Shown: positions 49,698 through 63,170, counted from the first letter of the stretch. The stretch is 64,000 bases of DNA from Oasisia sp. SBJ-2009 (GCA_964017155.1 OZ024861.1:15005889-15069888), one strand, 5' to 3'. Program-made: numbers and translations. Notes: generated by a model from the letters alone, not told the origin.

Positions 49698-51942
49698 AGC
49701 GACACAGACCGTCTGAGAATGAGACGCGCGAGTAGTGATGAACCCCACGCATGTCTAGTATATCACTTCGTAGTTGTCTGGGTAGTTTGGAACAACCCTT
49801 GGTTTCTCGTATGGCTCTTCGCCATCGCTGTTATGTCTAGCCGTTGGCGTTACCTGTTTGTCGGCACAGCGCTCATGACACGGCCAAAGAGCTGGCCTGT
49901 TGGCACTGATCACTGTAGCATATGCTATTGTTTCCAAGGCAATGCAACAACATATGCATTCGAACTCCGTCACTACCTAGATACAAATCCGCGTGCCGAG
50001 ATATGTGTGACTGCAATAAATATGGGTCTCAAAACATCGAATGATCCTCTACACTTGTCTTTGAAGGAAGACATGTCAAATGCGTACCCTTGAGTTACAC
50101 TATTGCAAATAAAGAGGCACTTGTATAGGTTGCCTTGGCATCCTGATTCCTAAGTATGCTGTTTCCAGTCGAGACGAATGCGTTGTGCTTGCTGTCATGA
50201 CGGTCAAAGAATCATCTACTCACCTGTATTGAGTGGGTGTATGTGTACATGCGATAATGTGTGTGGCATTCGCCGCGCGAATGGTGCTTATGAATATCAG
50301 TTTTAATATACTTTCCGCGGTGCGATCCCGGCCTCTTACACAAGTTTCGTTTCATGTGCATTATTTTGCATTATATTTTGACATTGCGTATCTTGAAATA
50401 CATCATATAGCGTGAACAATAGCTCGATCAATCGTCTGAGTAAAACGTTTCGATTGTGAGAACTGCAACATCAAAACTAATGTCCACTCGCACTAGCTGT
50501 GATACATGTATCGATGTCATGCTATCGTTGATTTGATTCTCCCAGTGATCGGCCTACATTATCATCTACCTCAACATGTTATATAAAAAAAATAACTTGA
50601 TAAAAACAACGCTTCACCCACTGTCGAATGACTGTTCCGCGTCGTCAATCTTCACATCTTCGGGCCTGGTCGGTCAGTAATGCTGCCAGAAGTATTCGGC
50701 CACGTGTCGCTGTATCTTCACCGGGCGCAGACACCTGAGAAAAAACAATAAAACAGCGTTACAATGTGCACGGCGTCTAACAAAATTGAAAACAGCAGGC
50801 TCAATGCTTACATGTGTCCACATTCCTTCACCCCACTGGCGTCAAAGACGCAAATCCCACCGCGATGCGGTCGAGATTACACTAAGGAAACTGGCATCTG
50901 TCGCCAGCATTCGGCTGCGCGGCAAAGTAATGGCGGCAAACCGGAAGACGCGCCACAACAATACCGTGACGTCACGACATTACGGCAGACGTGCCATTTT
51001 CGTTCCCGGCGACGTCAAATTTCAAGATGGCGACGCCTTTGATCTAAGCAAACTGGGGGGGGGGAGGCGCTTTCTTCCACTTTTACTTCGTTCTTTCAAT
51101 GTTTAACTTGCGCTAGCTTATTTCGCAATAAGGTACACACATAGGGCTACAGTTGTATTATGGTACGACTGCCTGTGCGACATTCGGGTACTTTTTATGC
51201 ACGATTCAAGTCAATGTGCGTGGCGTATAACACCGATTAGATTCAACAATGCCAGACTCTCTCCATTGATTTTTAGACCAAATATAGCAGGCCTGCTGCG
51301 TCCGCGCGTATTAAAACCACTGCACTACCCTACCCGCGCCTCTTGTAATGAAGTTTCAAACCTAGGAGCAATTGAGGTTGGCTTGCATTCTGCGCAAGTG
51401 CCTAATTCTTGTCGGAAATGGAACAGAATATTCATATTCGTGTTCTCATTCACAGTACACTGTATATGGTGCATACCACTCTTCGATGAGTTGTCTCAAA
51501 GTCTCAAGCAGCTTTCCACCTATGCCTAGGCAAATAGACGTTTGGACAGTATCTAATTTCACATTCGTACTGCTGAGCTTCAAACTACTACACTCAACGA
51601 CAGAAGTTCCCTTCACTGTGTTGGCAATCTACTCTCTGCGATCTGGAACTCTAAAACGTCTTAACGGCGACGCCACGAGGGCTGTATGCAGGCTGCGCAT
51701 AGATGTATCTGAAGCATTATATGCCATTCCATGCGATAAAAGACGTTCGTTCGCATACAGTCTAGATTTACTCTGTAGTGTAATACGCTTTGTAGGACGT
51801 ACAATGTGTGTAGCTAGCTCAACATCAATGATTCTATGATGCGACCATTGCCTGTTAGTTGCTTTGTGGTTTCGTTTTCTTATTGAACTGGCGACATGTC
51901 TGCTCTTTGGTTTCAGGTCTTCCTATTTGAGACCGACGTGTG
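49698..51942 (+). repeat. Array unit 22 (first half of a duplicated dimer)
   Basis: Full 2245 bp unit. It shares with unit 24 every variant I compared: GCACGGCGTC, CTAAGGAAAC, ACGATTCAAG, ATATAGCAGG, GATTCTATGATG and GTTTTCTTATTG. G tract of 10. CRE core at 50967. Confidence 0.95.
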
Positions 51943-54183
51943 AGCGACACAGACCTTCTGAGAATGACACGCGCGAGTAGTGATGAACCCCACGCATGTC
52001 TAGTATATCACTTCGTAGTTGTCTGGGTAGTTTGGAACAACCCTTGGTTTCTCGTATGGCTCTTCGCCATCGCTGTTATGTCTAGCCGTTGGCGTTACCT
52101 GTTTGTCGGCACAGCGCTCATGACACGGCCAAAGAGCTGGCCTGTTGGCACTGATCACTGTAGCATATGCTATTGTTTCCAAGGCAATGGAACAACATAT
52201 GCATTCGAACTCCGTCACTACCTAGATACAAATCCGCGTGCCGAGATATGTGTGACTGCAATAAATATGGGTCTCAAAACATCGAATGATCCTCTACACT
52301 TGTCTTTGAAGGAAGACATGTCAAATGCGTACCCTTGAGTTACACTATTGCAAAGAAAGAGGCACTTGTATAGGTTGCCTTGGCATCCCGATTCCTAAGT
52401 ATGCTGTTTCCAGTCGAGACGAATGCGTTGTGCTTGCTGTCATGACGGTCAAAGAATCATCTACTCACCTGTATTGAGTGGGTGTATGTGTACATGCGAT
52501 AATGTGTGTGGCATTCGCCGCGCGAATGGTGCTTATGCATATCAGTTTTAATATACTTTCCGCGGTGCGATCCCGACCTCTTACACAAGTTTCGTTTGAT
52601 GTGCATTATTTTGCATCATATTTTGACATTGCGTATCTTGAAATACATCATATAGCGTGAACAATAGCTCGATCAATCGTCTGAGTAAAACGTTTCGATT
52701 GTGAGAACTGCAACATCAAAACTAATGTCCACTCGCACTAGCTGTGATATATGTATCGATGTCATGCTATCGTTGATTTGATTCTCCCAGTGATCGGCCT
52801 ACATTATCATCTACCTCAACATGTTATATAAAATAAATAACTTGATAAAAACAACGCTTCACCCACTGTCGAATGACTGTTCCGCGTCGCCAATCTTCAC
52901 ATCATCGGGCCTGGTCGGTCAGTAATGCTGCCAGAAGTATTCGGCCACGTGTCGCTGTATCTTCACCGGGCGCAGACACCTGAGAAAAAACAATAAAACA
53001 GCGTTACAATGTGCACGGTGTCTAACAAAATTGAAAACAGCAGGCTCAATGCTTACATATGTCCACATTCCTTCACCCCACTGGCGTCAAAGACGCAAAT
53101 CCCACCGCGATGCGGTCGAGATTACACTAAAGAAACTGGCATCTGTCGCCAGCATTCGGCTGCGCGGCAAAGTAATGGCGGCAAACCGGAAGACGCGCCA
53201 CAACAATACCGTGACGTCACGACATTACGGCAGACATGCCATTTTCGTTCCCGGCGACGTCAAATTTCAAGATGGCGACGCCTTTGATCTAAGCAAACTG
53301 GGGGGGAGGCGCTTTCTTCCACGTTTACTTCGTTCTTTCAATGTTTTACTTGCGCTAGCTTATTTCGCAATAAGGTACACACATAGGACTACAGTTGTAT
53401 TATGGTACGACGGCCTGTGCGACATTCGGGTACTTGTTATGCACGATGCAAGTCAATGTGCGTGGCGTAAACACCGATTAGATTCAACAATGCCAGACTC
53501 TCTCCATTGATTTTTAGACCAAATATATCAGGCCTGCTGCGTCCGCGCGTATTAAAACCACTGCACTACCCTACCCGCGCCTCTTGTAATGAAGTTTCAA
53601 ACCTAGGAGCAATTGAGGTTGGCTTGCATTCTGCGCAAGTGCCTAATTCTTGTCGGAAATGGAACAGAATATTCATATTCGTGTTCTCATTCACAGTACA
53701 CTGTATATGGTGCATACCACTCTTCGATGAGTTGTCTCAAAGTCTCAAGCAGCTTTCCACCTATGCCTAGGCAACTAGACGTTTGGACAGTATCTAATTT
53801 CACATTCGTACTGCTGAGCTTCAAACTACTACACTCAACGACAGAAGTTCCCTTCACTGTGTTGGCAATCTACTCTCTGCGATCTGGAACTCTAAAACGT
53901 CTTAACGGCGACGCCACGAGGGCTGTATGCAGGCTGCGCATATATGTATCTGAAGCATTATATGCCATTCCATGCGATAAAAGACGTTCGTTCGCATACA
54001 GTCTAGATTTACTCTGTAGTGTAATACGCTTTGTAGGACGTACAATGTATGTAGCTAGCTCAACATCAATGATTATATGATGCGACCATTGCCTGTTAGC
54101 TGCTTTGTGGTTTCGTTTTCATATTGAACTGGCGACATGTCTGCTCTTTGGTTTCAGGTCTTCCTATTTGAGACCGACGTGTG
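51943..54183 (+). repeat. Array unit 23 (second half of a duplicated dimer)
   Basis: Full 2241 bp unit. It shares with unit 25 GACCTTCTG, AATGGAACAAC, GTTTGATGTG, TACTTGTTATG, GCAACTAGACG, CAATGTATG and GTTAGCTGC. It also has the GCGTAAACACC deletion and AAAATAAATAAC of units 17-18. G tract of 7. CRE core at 53212. Confidence 0.95.
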
Positions 54184-56428
54184 AGCGACACAGACCGTCT
54201 GAGAATGAGACGCGCGAGTAGTGATGAACCCCACGCATGTCTAGTATATCACTTCGTAGTTGTCTGGGTAGTTTGGAACAACCCTTGGTTTCTCGTATGG
54301 CTCTTCGCCATCGCTGTTATGTCTAGCCGTTGGCGTTACCTGTTTGTCGGCACAGCGCTCATGACACGGCCAAAGAGCTGGCCTGTTGGCACTGATCACT
54401 GTAGCATATGCTATTGTTTCCAAGGCAATGCAACAACATATGCATTCGAACTCCGTCACTACCTAGATACAAATCCGCGTGCCGAGATATGTGTGACTGC
54501 AATAAATATGGGTCTCAAAACATCGAATGATCCTCTACACTTGTCTTTGAAGGAAGACATGTCAAATGCGTACCCTTGAGTTACACTATTGCAAATAAAG
54601 AGGCACTTGTATAGGTTGCCTTGGCATCCTGATTCCTAAGTATGCTGTTTCCAGTCGAGACGAATGCGTTGTGCTTGCTGTCATGACGGTCAAAGAATCA
54701 TCTACTCACCTGTATTGAGTGGGTGTATGTGTACATGCGATAATGTGTGTGGCATTCGCCGCGCGAATGGTGCTTATGAATATCAGTTTTAATATACTTT
54801 CCGCGGTGCGATCCCGGCCTCTTACACAAGTTTCGTTTCATGTGCATTATTTTGCATTATATTTTGACATTGCGTATCTTGAAATACATCATATAGCGTG
54901 AACAATAGCTCGATCAATCGTCTGAGTAAAACGTTTCGATTGTGAGAACTGCAACATCAAAACTAATGTCCACTCGCACTAGCTGTGATACATGTATCGA
55001 TGTCATGCTATCGTTGATTTGATTCTCCCAGTGATCGGCCTACATTATCATCTACCTCAACATGTTATATAAAAAAAATAACTTGATAAAAACAACGCTT
55101 CACCCACTGTCGAATGACTGTTCCGCGTCGTCAATCTTCACATCTTCGGGCCTGGTCGGTCAGTAATGCTGCCAGAAGTATTCGGCCACGTGTCGCTGTA
55201 TCTTCACCGGGCGCAGACACCTGAGAAAAAACAATAAAACAGCGTTACAATGTGCACGGCGTCTAACAAAATTGAAAACAGCAGGCTCAATGCTTACATG
55301 TGTCCACATTCCTTCACCCCACTGGCGTCAAAGACGCAAATCCCACCGCGATGCGGTCGAGATTACACTAAGGAAACTGGCATCTGTCGCCAGCATTCGG
55401 CTGCGCGGCAAAGTAATGGCGGCAAACCGGAAGACGCGCCACAACAATACCGTGACGTCACGACATTACGGCAGACGTGCCATTTTCGTTCCCGGCGACG
55501 TCAAATTTCAAGATGGCGACGCCTTTGATCTAAGCAAACTGGGGGGGGGGAGGCGCTTTCTTCCACTTTTACTTCGTTCTTTCAATGTTTAACTTGCGCT
55601 AGCTTATTTCGCAATAAGGTACACACATAGGGCTACAGTTGTATTATGGTACGACTGCCTGTGCGACATTCGGGTACTTTTTATGCACGATTCAAGTCAA
55701 TGTGCGTGGCGTATAACACCGATTAGATTCAACAATGCCAGACTCTCTCCATTGATTTTTAGACCAAATATAGCAGGCCTGCTGCGTCCGCGCGTATTAA
55801 AACCACTGCACTACCCTACCCGCGCCTCTTGTAATGAAGTTTCAAACCTAGGAGCAATTGAGGTTGGCTTGCATTCTGCGCAAGTGCCTAATTCTTGTCG
55901 GAAATGGAACAGAATATTCATATTCGTGTTCTCATTCACAGTACACTGTATATGGTGCATACCACTCTTCGATGAGTTGTCTCAAAGTCTCAAGCAGCTT
56001 TCCACCTATGCCTAGGCAAATAGACGTTTGGACAGTATCTAATTTCACATTCGTACTGCTGAGCTTCAAACTACTACACTCAACGACAGAAGTTCCCTTC
56101 ACTGTGTTGGCAATCTACTCTCTGCGATCTGGAACTCTAAAACGTCTTAACGGCGACGCCACGAGGGCTGTATGCAGGCTGCGCATAGATGTATCTGAAG
56201 CATTATATGCCATTCCATGCGATAAAAGACGTTCGTTCGCATACAGTCTAGATTTACTCTGTAGTGTAATACGCTTTGTAGGACGTACAATGTGTGTAGC
56301 TAGCTCAACATCAATGATTCTATGATGCGACCATTGCCTGTTAGTTGCTTTGTGGTTTCGTTTTCTTATTGAACTGGCGACATGTCTGCTCTTTGGTTTC
56401 AGGTCTTCCTATTTGAGACCGACGTGTG
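54184..56428 (+). repeat. Array unit 24 (copy of unit 22)
   Basis: Full 2245 bp unit, the same length and the same variants as unit 22 at an offset of 4486. G tract of 10. CRE core at 55453. Confidence 0.95.
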
Positions 56429-58669
56429 AGCGACACAGACCTTCTGAGAATGACACGCGCGAGTAGTGATGAACCCCACGCATGTCTAGTATATCACTTC
56501 GTAGTTGTCTGGGTAGTTTGGAACAACCCTTGGTTTCTCGTATGGCTCTTCGCCATCGCTGTTATGTCTAGCCGTTGGCGTTACCTGTTTGTCGGCACAG
56601 CGCTCATGACACGGCCAAAGAGCTGGCCTGTTGGCACTGATCACTGTAGCATATGCTATTGTTTCCAAGGCAATGGAACAACATATGCATTCGAACTCCG
56701 TCACTACCTAGATACAAATCCGCGTGCCGAGATATGTGTGACTGCAATAAATATGGGTCTCAAAACATCGAATGATCCTCTACACTTGTCTTTGAAGGAA
56801 GACATGTCAAATGCGTACCCTTGAGTTACACTATTGCAAAGAAAGAGGCACTTGTATAGGTTGCCTTGGCATCCCGATTCCTAAGTATGCTGTTTCCAGT
56901 CGAGACGAATGCGTTGTGCTTGCTGTCATGACGGTCAAAGAATCATCTACTCACCTGTATTGAGTGGGTGTATGTGTACATGCGATAATGTGTGTGGCAT
57001 TCGCCGCGCGAATGGTGCTTATGCATATCAGTTTTAATATACTTTCCGCGGTGCGATCCCGACCTCTTACACAAGTTTCGTTTGATGTGCATTATTTTGC
57101 ATCATATTTTGACATTGCGTATCTTGAAATACATCATATAGCGTGAACAATAGCTCGATCAATCGTCTGAGTAAAACGTTTCGATTGTGAGAACTGCAAC
57201 ATCAAAACTAATGTCCACTCGCACTAGCTGTGATATATGTATCGATGTCATGCTATCGTTGATTTGATTCTCCCAGTGATCGGCCTACATTATCATCTAC
57301 CTCAACATGTTATATAAAATAAATAACTTGATAAAAACAACGCTTCACCCACTGTCGAATGACTGTTCCGCGTCGCCAATCTTCACATCATCGGGCCTGG
57401 TCGGTCAGTAATGCTGCCAGAAGTATTCGGCCACGTGTCGCTGTATCTTCACCGGGCGCAGACACCTGAGAAAAAACAATAAAACAGCGTTACAATGTGC
57501 ACGGTGTCTAACAAAATTGAAAACAGCAGGCTCAATGCTTACATATGTCCACATTCCTTCACCCCACTGGCGTCAAAGACGCAAATCCCACCGCGATGCG
57601 GTCGAGATTACACTAAAGAAACTGGCATCTGTCGCCAGCATTCGGCTGCGCGGCAAAGTAATGGCGGCAAACCGGAAGACGCGCCACAACAATACCGTGA
57701 CGTCACGACATTACGGCAGACATGCCATTTTCGTTCCCGGCGACGTCAAATTTCAAGATGGCGACGCCTTTGATCTAAGCAAACTGGGGGGGAGGCGCTT
57801 TCTTCCACGTTTACTTCGTTCTTTCAATGTTTTACTTGCGCTAGCTTATTTCGCAATAAGGTACACACATAGGACTACAGTTGTATTATGGTACGACGGC
57901 CTGTGCGACATTCGGGTACTTGTTATGCACGATGCAAGTCAATGTGCGTGGCGTAAACACCGATTAGATTCAACAATGCCAGACTCTCTCCATTGATTTT
58001 TAGACCAAATATATCAGGCCTGCTGCGTCCGCGCGTATTAAAACCACTGCACTACCCTACCCGCGCCTCTTGTAATGAAGTTTCAAACCTAGGAGCAATT
58101 GAGGTTGGCTTGCATTCTGCGCAAGTGCCTAATTCTTGTCGGAAATGGAACAGAATATTCATATTCGTGTTCTCATTCACAGTACACTGTATATGGTGCA
58201 TACCACTCTTCGATGAGTTGTCTCAAAGTCTCAAGCAGCTTTCCACCTATGCCTAGGCAACTAGACGTTTGGACAGTATCTAATTTCACATTCGTACTGC
58301 TGAGCTTCAAACTACTACACTCAACGACAGAAGTTCCCTTCACTGTGTTGGCAATCTACTCTCTGCGATCTGGAACTCTAAAACGTCTTAACGGCGACGC
58401 CACGAGGGCTGTATGCAGGCTGCGCATATATGTATCTGAAGCATTATATGCCATTCCATGCGATAAAAGACGTTCGTTCGCATACAGTCTAGATTTACTC
58501 TGTAGTGTAATACGCTTTGTAGGACGTACAATGTATGTAGCTAGCTCAACATCAATGATTATATGATGCGACCATTGCCTGTTAGCTGCTTTGTGGTTTC
58601 GTTTTCATATTGAACTGGCGACATGTCTGCTCTTTGGTTTCAGGTCTTCCTATTTGAGACCGACGTGTG
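56429..58669 (+). repeat. Array unit 25 (copy of unit 23)
   Basis: Full 2241 bp unit, the same length and the same variants as unit 23 at an offset of 4486. G tract of 7. CRE core at 57698. Confidence 0.95.
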
Positions 58670-60913
58670 AGCGACACAGACCGTCTGAGAATGAGACGCG
58701 CGAGTAGTGATGAACCCCACGCATGTCTAGTATATCACTTCGTAGTTGTCTGGGTAGTTTGGAACAACCCTTGGTTTCTCGTATGGCTCTTCGCCATCGC
58801 TGTTATGTCTAGCCGTTGGCGTTACCTGTTTGTCGGCACAGCGCTCATGACACGGCCAAAGAGCTGGCCTGTTGGCACTGATCACTGTAGCATATGCTAT
58901 TGTTTCCAAGGCAATGCAACAACATATGCATTCGAACTCCGTCACTACCTAGATACAAATCCGCGTGCCGAGATATGTGTGACTGCAATAAATATGGGTC
59001 TCAAAACATCGAATGATCCTCTACACTTGTCTTTGAAGGAAGACATGTCAAATGCGTACCCTTGAGTTACACTATTGCAAAGAAAGAGGCACTTGTATAG
59101 GTTGCCTTGGCATCCTGATTCCTAAGTATGCTGTTTCCAGTCGAGACGAATGCGTTGTGCTTGCTGTCATGACGGTCAAAGAATCATCTACTCACCTGTA
59201 TTGAGTGGGTGTATGTGTACATGCGATAATGTGTGTGGCATTCGCCGCGCGAATGGTGCTTATGCATATCAGTTTTAATATACTTTCCGCGGTGCGATCC
59301 CGGCCTCTTACACAAGTTTCGTTTCATGTGCATTATTTTGCATCATATTTTGACATTGCGTATCTTGAAATACATCATATAGCGTGAACAATAGCTCGAT
59401 CAATCGTCTGAGTAAAACGTTTCGATTGTGAGAACTGCAACATCAAAACTAATGTCCACTCGCACTAGCTGTGATATATGTATCGATGTCATGCTATCGT
59501 TGATTTGATTCTCCCAGTGATCGGCCTACATTATCATCTACCTCAACATGTTATATAAAAAAAATAACTTGATAAAAACAACGCTTCACCCACTGTCGAA
59601 TGACTGTTCCGCGTCGCCAATCTTCACATCTTCGGGCCTGGTCGGTCAGTAATGCTGCCAGAAGTATTCGGCCACGTGTCGCTGTATCTTCACCGGGCGC
59701 AGACACCTGAGAAAAAACAGTAAAACAGCGTTACAATGTGCACGGCGTCTAACAAAATTGAAAACAGCAGGCTCAATGCTTACATGTGTCCACATTCCTT
59801 CACCCCACTGGCGTCAAAGACGCAAATCCCACCGCGATGCGGTCGAGATTACACTAAGGAAACTGGCATCTGTCGCCAGCATTCGGCTGCGCGGCAAAGT
59901 AATGGCGGCAAACCGGAAGACGCGCCACAACAATACCGTGACGTCACGACATTACGGCAGACGTGCCATTTTCGTTCCCGGCGACGTCAAATTTCAAGAT
60001 GGCGACGCCTTTGATCTAAGCAAACTGGGGGGGGGAGGCGCTTTCTTCCACTTTTACTTCGTTCTTTCAATGTTTAACTTGCGCTAGCTTATTTCGCAAT
60101 AAGGTACACACATAGGGCTACAGTTGTATTATGGTACGACTGCCTGTGCGACATTCGGGTACTTTTTATGCACGATGCAAGTCAATGTGCGTGGCGTATA
60201 ACACCGATTAGATTCAACAATGCCAGACTCTCTCCATTGATTTTTAGACCAAATATAGCAGGCCTGCTGCGTCCGCGCGTATTAAAACCACTGCACTACC
60301 CTACCCGCGCCTCTTGTAATGAAGTTTCAAACCTAGGAGCAATTGAGGTTGGCTTGCATTCTGCGCAAGTGCCTAATTCTTGTCGGAAATGGAACAGAAT
60401 ATTCATATTCGTGTTCTCATTCACAGTACACTGTATATGGTGCATACCACTCTTCGATGAGTTGTCTCAAAGTCTCAAGCAGCTTTCCACCTATGCCTAG
60501 GCAAATAGACGTTTGGACAGTATCTAATTTCACATTCGTACTGCTGAGCTTCAAACTACTACACTCAACGACAGAAGTTCCCTTCACTGTGTTGGCAATC
60601 TACTCTCTGCGATCTGGAACTCTAAAACGTCTTAACGGCGACGCCACGAGGGCTGTATGCAGGCTGCGCATAGATGTATCTGAAGCATTATATGCCATTC
60701 CATGCGATAAAAGACGTTCGTTCGCATACAGTCTAGATTTACTCTGTAGTGTAATACGCTTTGTAGGACGTACAATGTATGTAGCCAGCTCAACATCAAT
60801 GATTATATGATGCGACCATTGCCTGTTAGCTGCTTTGTGGTTTCGTTTTCATATTGAACTTGCGACATGTCTGCTCTTTGGTTTCAGGTCGTCCTATTTG
60901 AGACCGACGTGTG
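58670..60913 (+). repeat. Array unit 26 (diverged third dimer start)
   Basis: Full 2244 bp unit. It starts like units 22 and 24 (AATGCAACAAC) but has CAAAGAAAG and TATGCATATC instead of their CAAATAAAG and TATGAATATC. It then shares GCACGGCGTC, CTAAGGAAAC and ATATAGCAGG with them. Private: AAACAGTAAAAC near 59716. G tract of 9. CRE core at 59939. Confidence 0.95.
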
Positions 60914-62947
60914 AGCGACACAGACCCTCTGAGAATGAGACGCGCGCGTAGTGATGAACCCCACGCATGTCTAGTATATCACTTCGTAGTTGTCTGGGTA
61001 GTTTGGAACAACCCTTGGTTTCTCGTATGGCTCTTCGCCATCGCTGTTATGTCTAGCCGTTGGCGTTACCTGTTTGTCGGCACAGCGCTCATGACACGGC
61101 CAAAGAGCTGGCCTGTTGGCACTGATCACTGTAGCATATGCTATTGTTTCCAAGGCAATGTAACAACATATGCATTCGAACTCCGTCACTACCTAGATAC
61201 AAATCTGCGTGCCGAGATATGTGTGACTGCAATAAATATGGGTCTCAAAACATCGAATGAACTCTACACTTGTCTTTGAAGGAAGACATGTCAAATGCGT
61301 ACCCTTGAGTTACCCTATTGCAAAGAAAGAGGCACTTGTGCAGGTTGCCTTGGCATGCTGATTCCTAAGTATGCTGTTTCCAGTCGAGATGAATGCGTTG
61401 TGCTTGGTGTCATGACGGTCAAAGAATCATCTACTCACCTGTATTGAGTGGGTGTATGTGTACAAACGATAATGTGTGTGGCATTCGCCGCGCGAATGGT
61501 GCTTATGCATATCAGTTTTAATATACTTTCCGCGGTGCGATCCCGGCCTCTTACACAAGTTTCGTTTCATGTGCATTATTTTGCATCATATTTTGACATT
61601 GCGTATCTTGAAATACATCATATAGCGTGAACAATAGCTCGATCAATCGTCTGAGTAAAACGTTTCGATTGTGAGAACTGCAACATCAAAACTAATGTCC
61701 ACTCGCACTAGCTGTGATATATGTATCGATGTCATGCTATCGTTGATTTGATTCTCCCAGTGATCGGCCTACATTATCATATACCTCAACATGTTATATA
61801 TAAAAAATAACTTGATAAAAACAACGCTTCACCCACTGTCGAATGACTGTTCCGCGTCGCCAATCTTCACATCATCGGGCCTGGTCGGTCAGTAATGCTG
61901 CCAGAAGTATTCGGCCACGTGTCGCTGTATCTTCACCGGGCGCAGACACCTGAGAAAAAACAATAAAACAGCGTTACAATGTGCACGGTGTCTAACAAAA
62001 TTGAAAACAGCAGGCTCAATGCTTACATATGTCCACATTCCTTCACCCCACTGGCGTCAAAGAAGCAAATCCCACCGCGATGCGGTCGAGATTACACTAA
62101 AGAAACTGGCATCTGTCGCCAGCATTCGGCTGCGCGGCAAAGTAATGGCGGCAAACCGGAAGACGCGCCACAACAATACCGTGACGTCACGACATTACGG
62201 CAGACGTGCCATTTTCGTTCCCGGCGACGTCAAATTTCAAGATGGCGACGCCTTTGATATAAGCAAACTGGGGGGGGGGGGAGGCGCTTTCTTCCACGTT
62301 TACTTCGTTCTTTCAATGTTTTACTTGCGCTAGCTTATTTCGCAATAAGGTACACACATAGGACTACAGTTGTATTATGGTACGACGGCCTATGCGACAT
62401 TCGGGTACTTTTTTATGCACGATGCAAGTCAATGTGCGTGGCGTATAACACCGATTATATTCAACAATGCCAGACTCTCTCCATTGATTTTTAGACCAAA
62501 TATATCAGGCCTGCTGCGTCCGCGCGTATTAAAACCACTGCACTACCCTACCCGCGCCTCTTGTAATGAAGTTTCAAACCTAGGAGCAATTGAGGTTGGC
62601 TTGCATTCTGCACAAGTGCCTAATTCTTGTCGGAAATGGAACAGAATATTCATATTCGTGTTCTCATTCACAGTACACTGTATATGGTGCATACCACTCT
62701 TCGATGAGTTGTCTCAAAGTCTCAAGCAGCTTTCCACCTATGCCTAGGCAAATAGACGTTTGGACAGTATCTAATTTCACATTCGTACTGCTGAGCTTCA
62801 AACTACTACACTCAACGACAGAAGTTCCCTTCACTGTGTTGGCAATCTACTCTCTGCGATCTGGAACTCTAAAACGTCTTAACGGCGACGCCACGAGGGC
62901 TGTATGCAGGCTGCGCATAGATGTATCTGAAGCATTATATGCCATTC
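60914..62947 (+). repeat. Array unit 27, truncated and diverged edge unit
   Basis: The unit ends abruptly after GCCATTC, matching reference offset 2029 of 2242, and about 213 bp are missing. It has many private changes: GACCCTCTG, GCGCGCGTAG, GAACTCTAC, TTACCCTATTG, GTGCAGGTT, CAAACGATAA, CATATACC, TATATATAAAA, GCCTATGCG, an extra T in GTACTTTTTTATG, GATTATATTC and CTGCACAAG. G tract of 12. CRE core at 62182. Confidence 0.95.
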
Positions 62948-63170
62948 GAAACTCTTCCTATTATACGAAATCATTGTAAGCAACGCAACGCAATGAAACA
63001 AATATACCTATCGGAAATATGCCTTCGTAGCTTAAGATTGAGATTCATTTACTGAACACGTTAGTTATACGCCTTTTTGGCCATTCCGCGAAAAAAATTC
63101 AGGATGGATTGTGAGTAAGAGTATAAAATGTTAAACTCTCCCTTGAGATGTGACTATACACCCCTCAGTC

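Larger units (their letters stand above)
49698..54183 (+). repeat. Higher-order dimer copy A (units 22-23)
   Basis: 4486 bp block. Its two units differ from each other at many marker sites but match units 24 and 25 respectively in length and in every marker compared. Confidence 0.85.
54184..58669 (+). repeat. Higher-order dimer copy B (units 24-25)
   Basis: 4486 bp block, directly adjacent to copy A and the same length. No difference was seen at the sites compared by eye, including G tracts (10 and 7 in both). Confidence 0.85.
1..62947 (+). repeat. Macrosatellite tandem array, about 2.24 kb unit, 27 units
   Basis: The sequence beginning AGCGACACAG at base 1 recurs head-to-tail at 2243, 4485, 6726, 8969, 11215, 13459 and so on to 60914, always in the same orientation. 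Unit lengths are 2240-2247 bp apart from unit 12, which holds a LINE, and unit 27, which is truncated. Copies differ by scattered substitutions and a few indels. The unit start used here is arbitrary because the array runs off the left edge of the window. The repeat does not resemble rDNA, histone, 5S or snRNA clusters that I can recognise. High similarity, blockwise shared variants and a more diverged terminal copy fit homogenisation by unequal exchange and gene conversion. Confidence 0.98.

Noticed and set aside
1..62947. rDNA, histone, 5S or snRNA gene cluster, or CRISPR array
   Set aside because: No conserved rRNA, 5S, snRNA or histone sequence is recognisable in the unit, and a 2.24 kb period with no spacer-repeat pattern excludes CRISPR.
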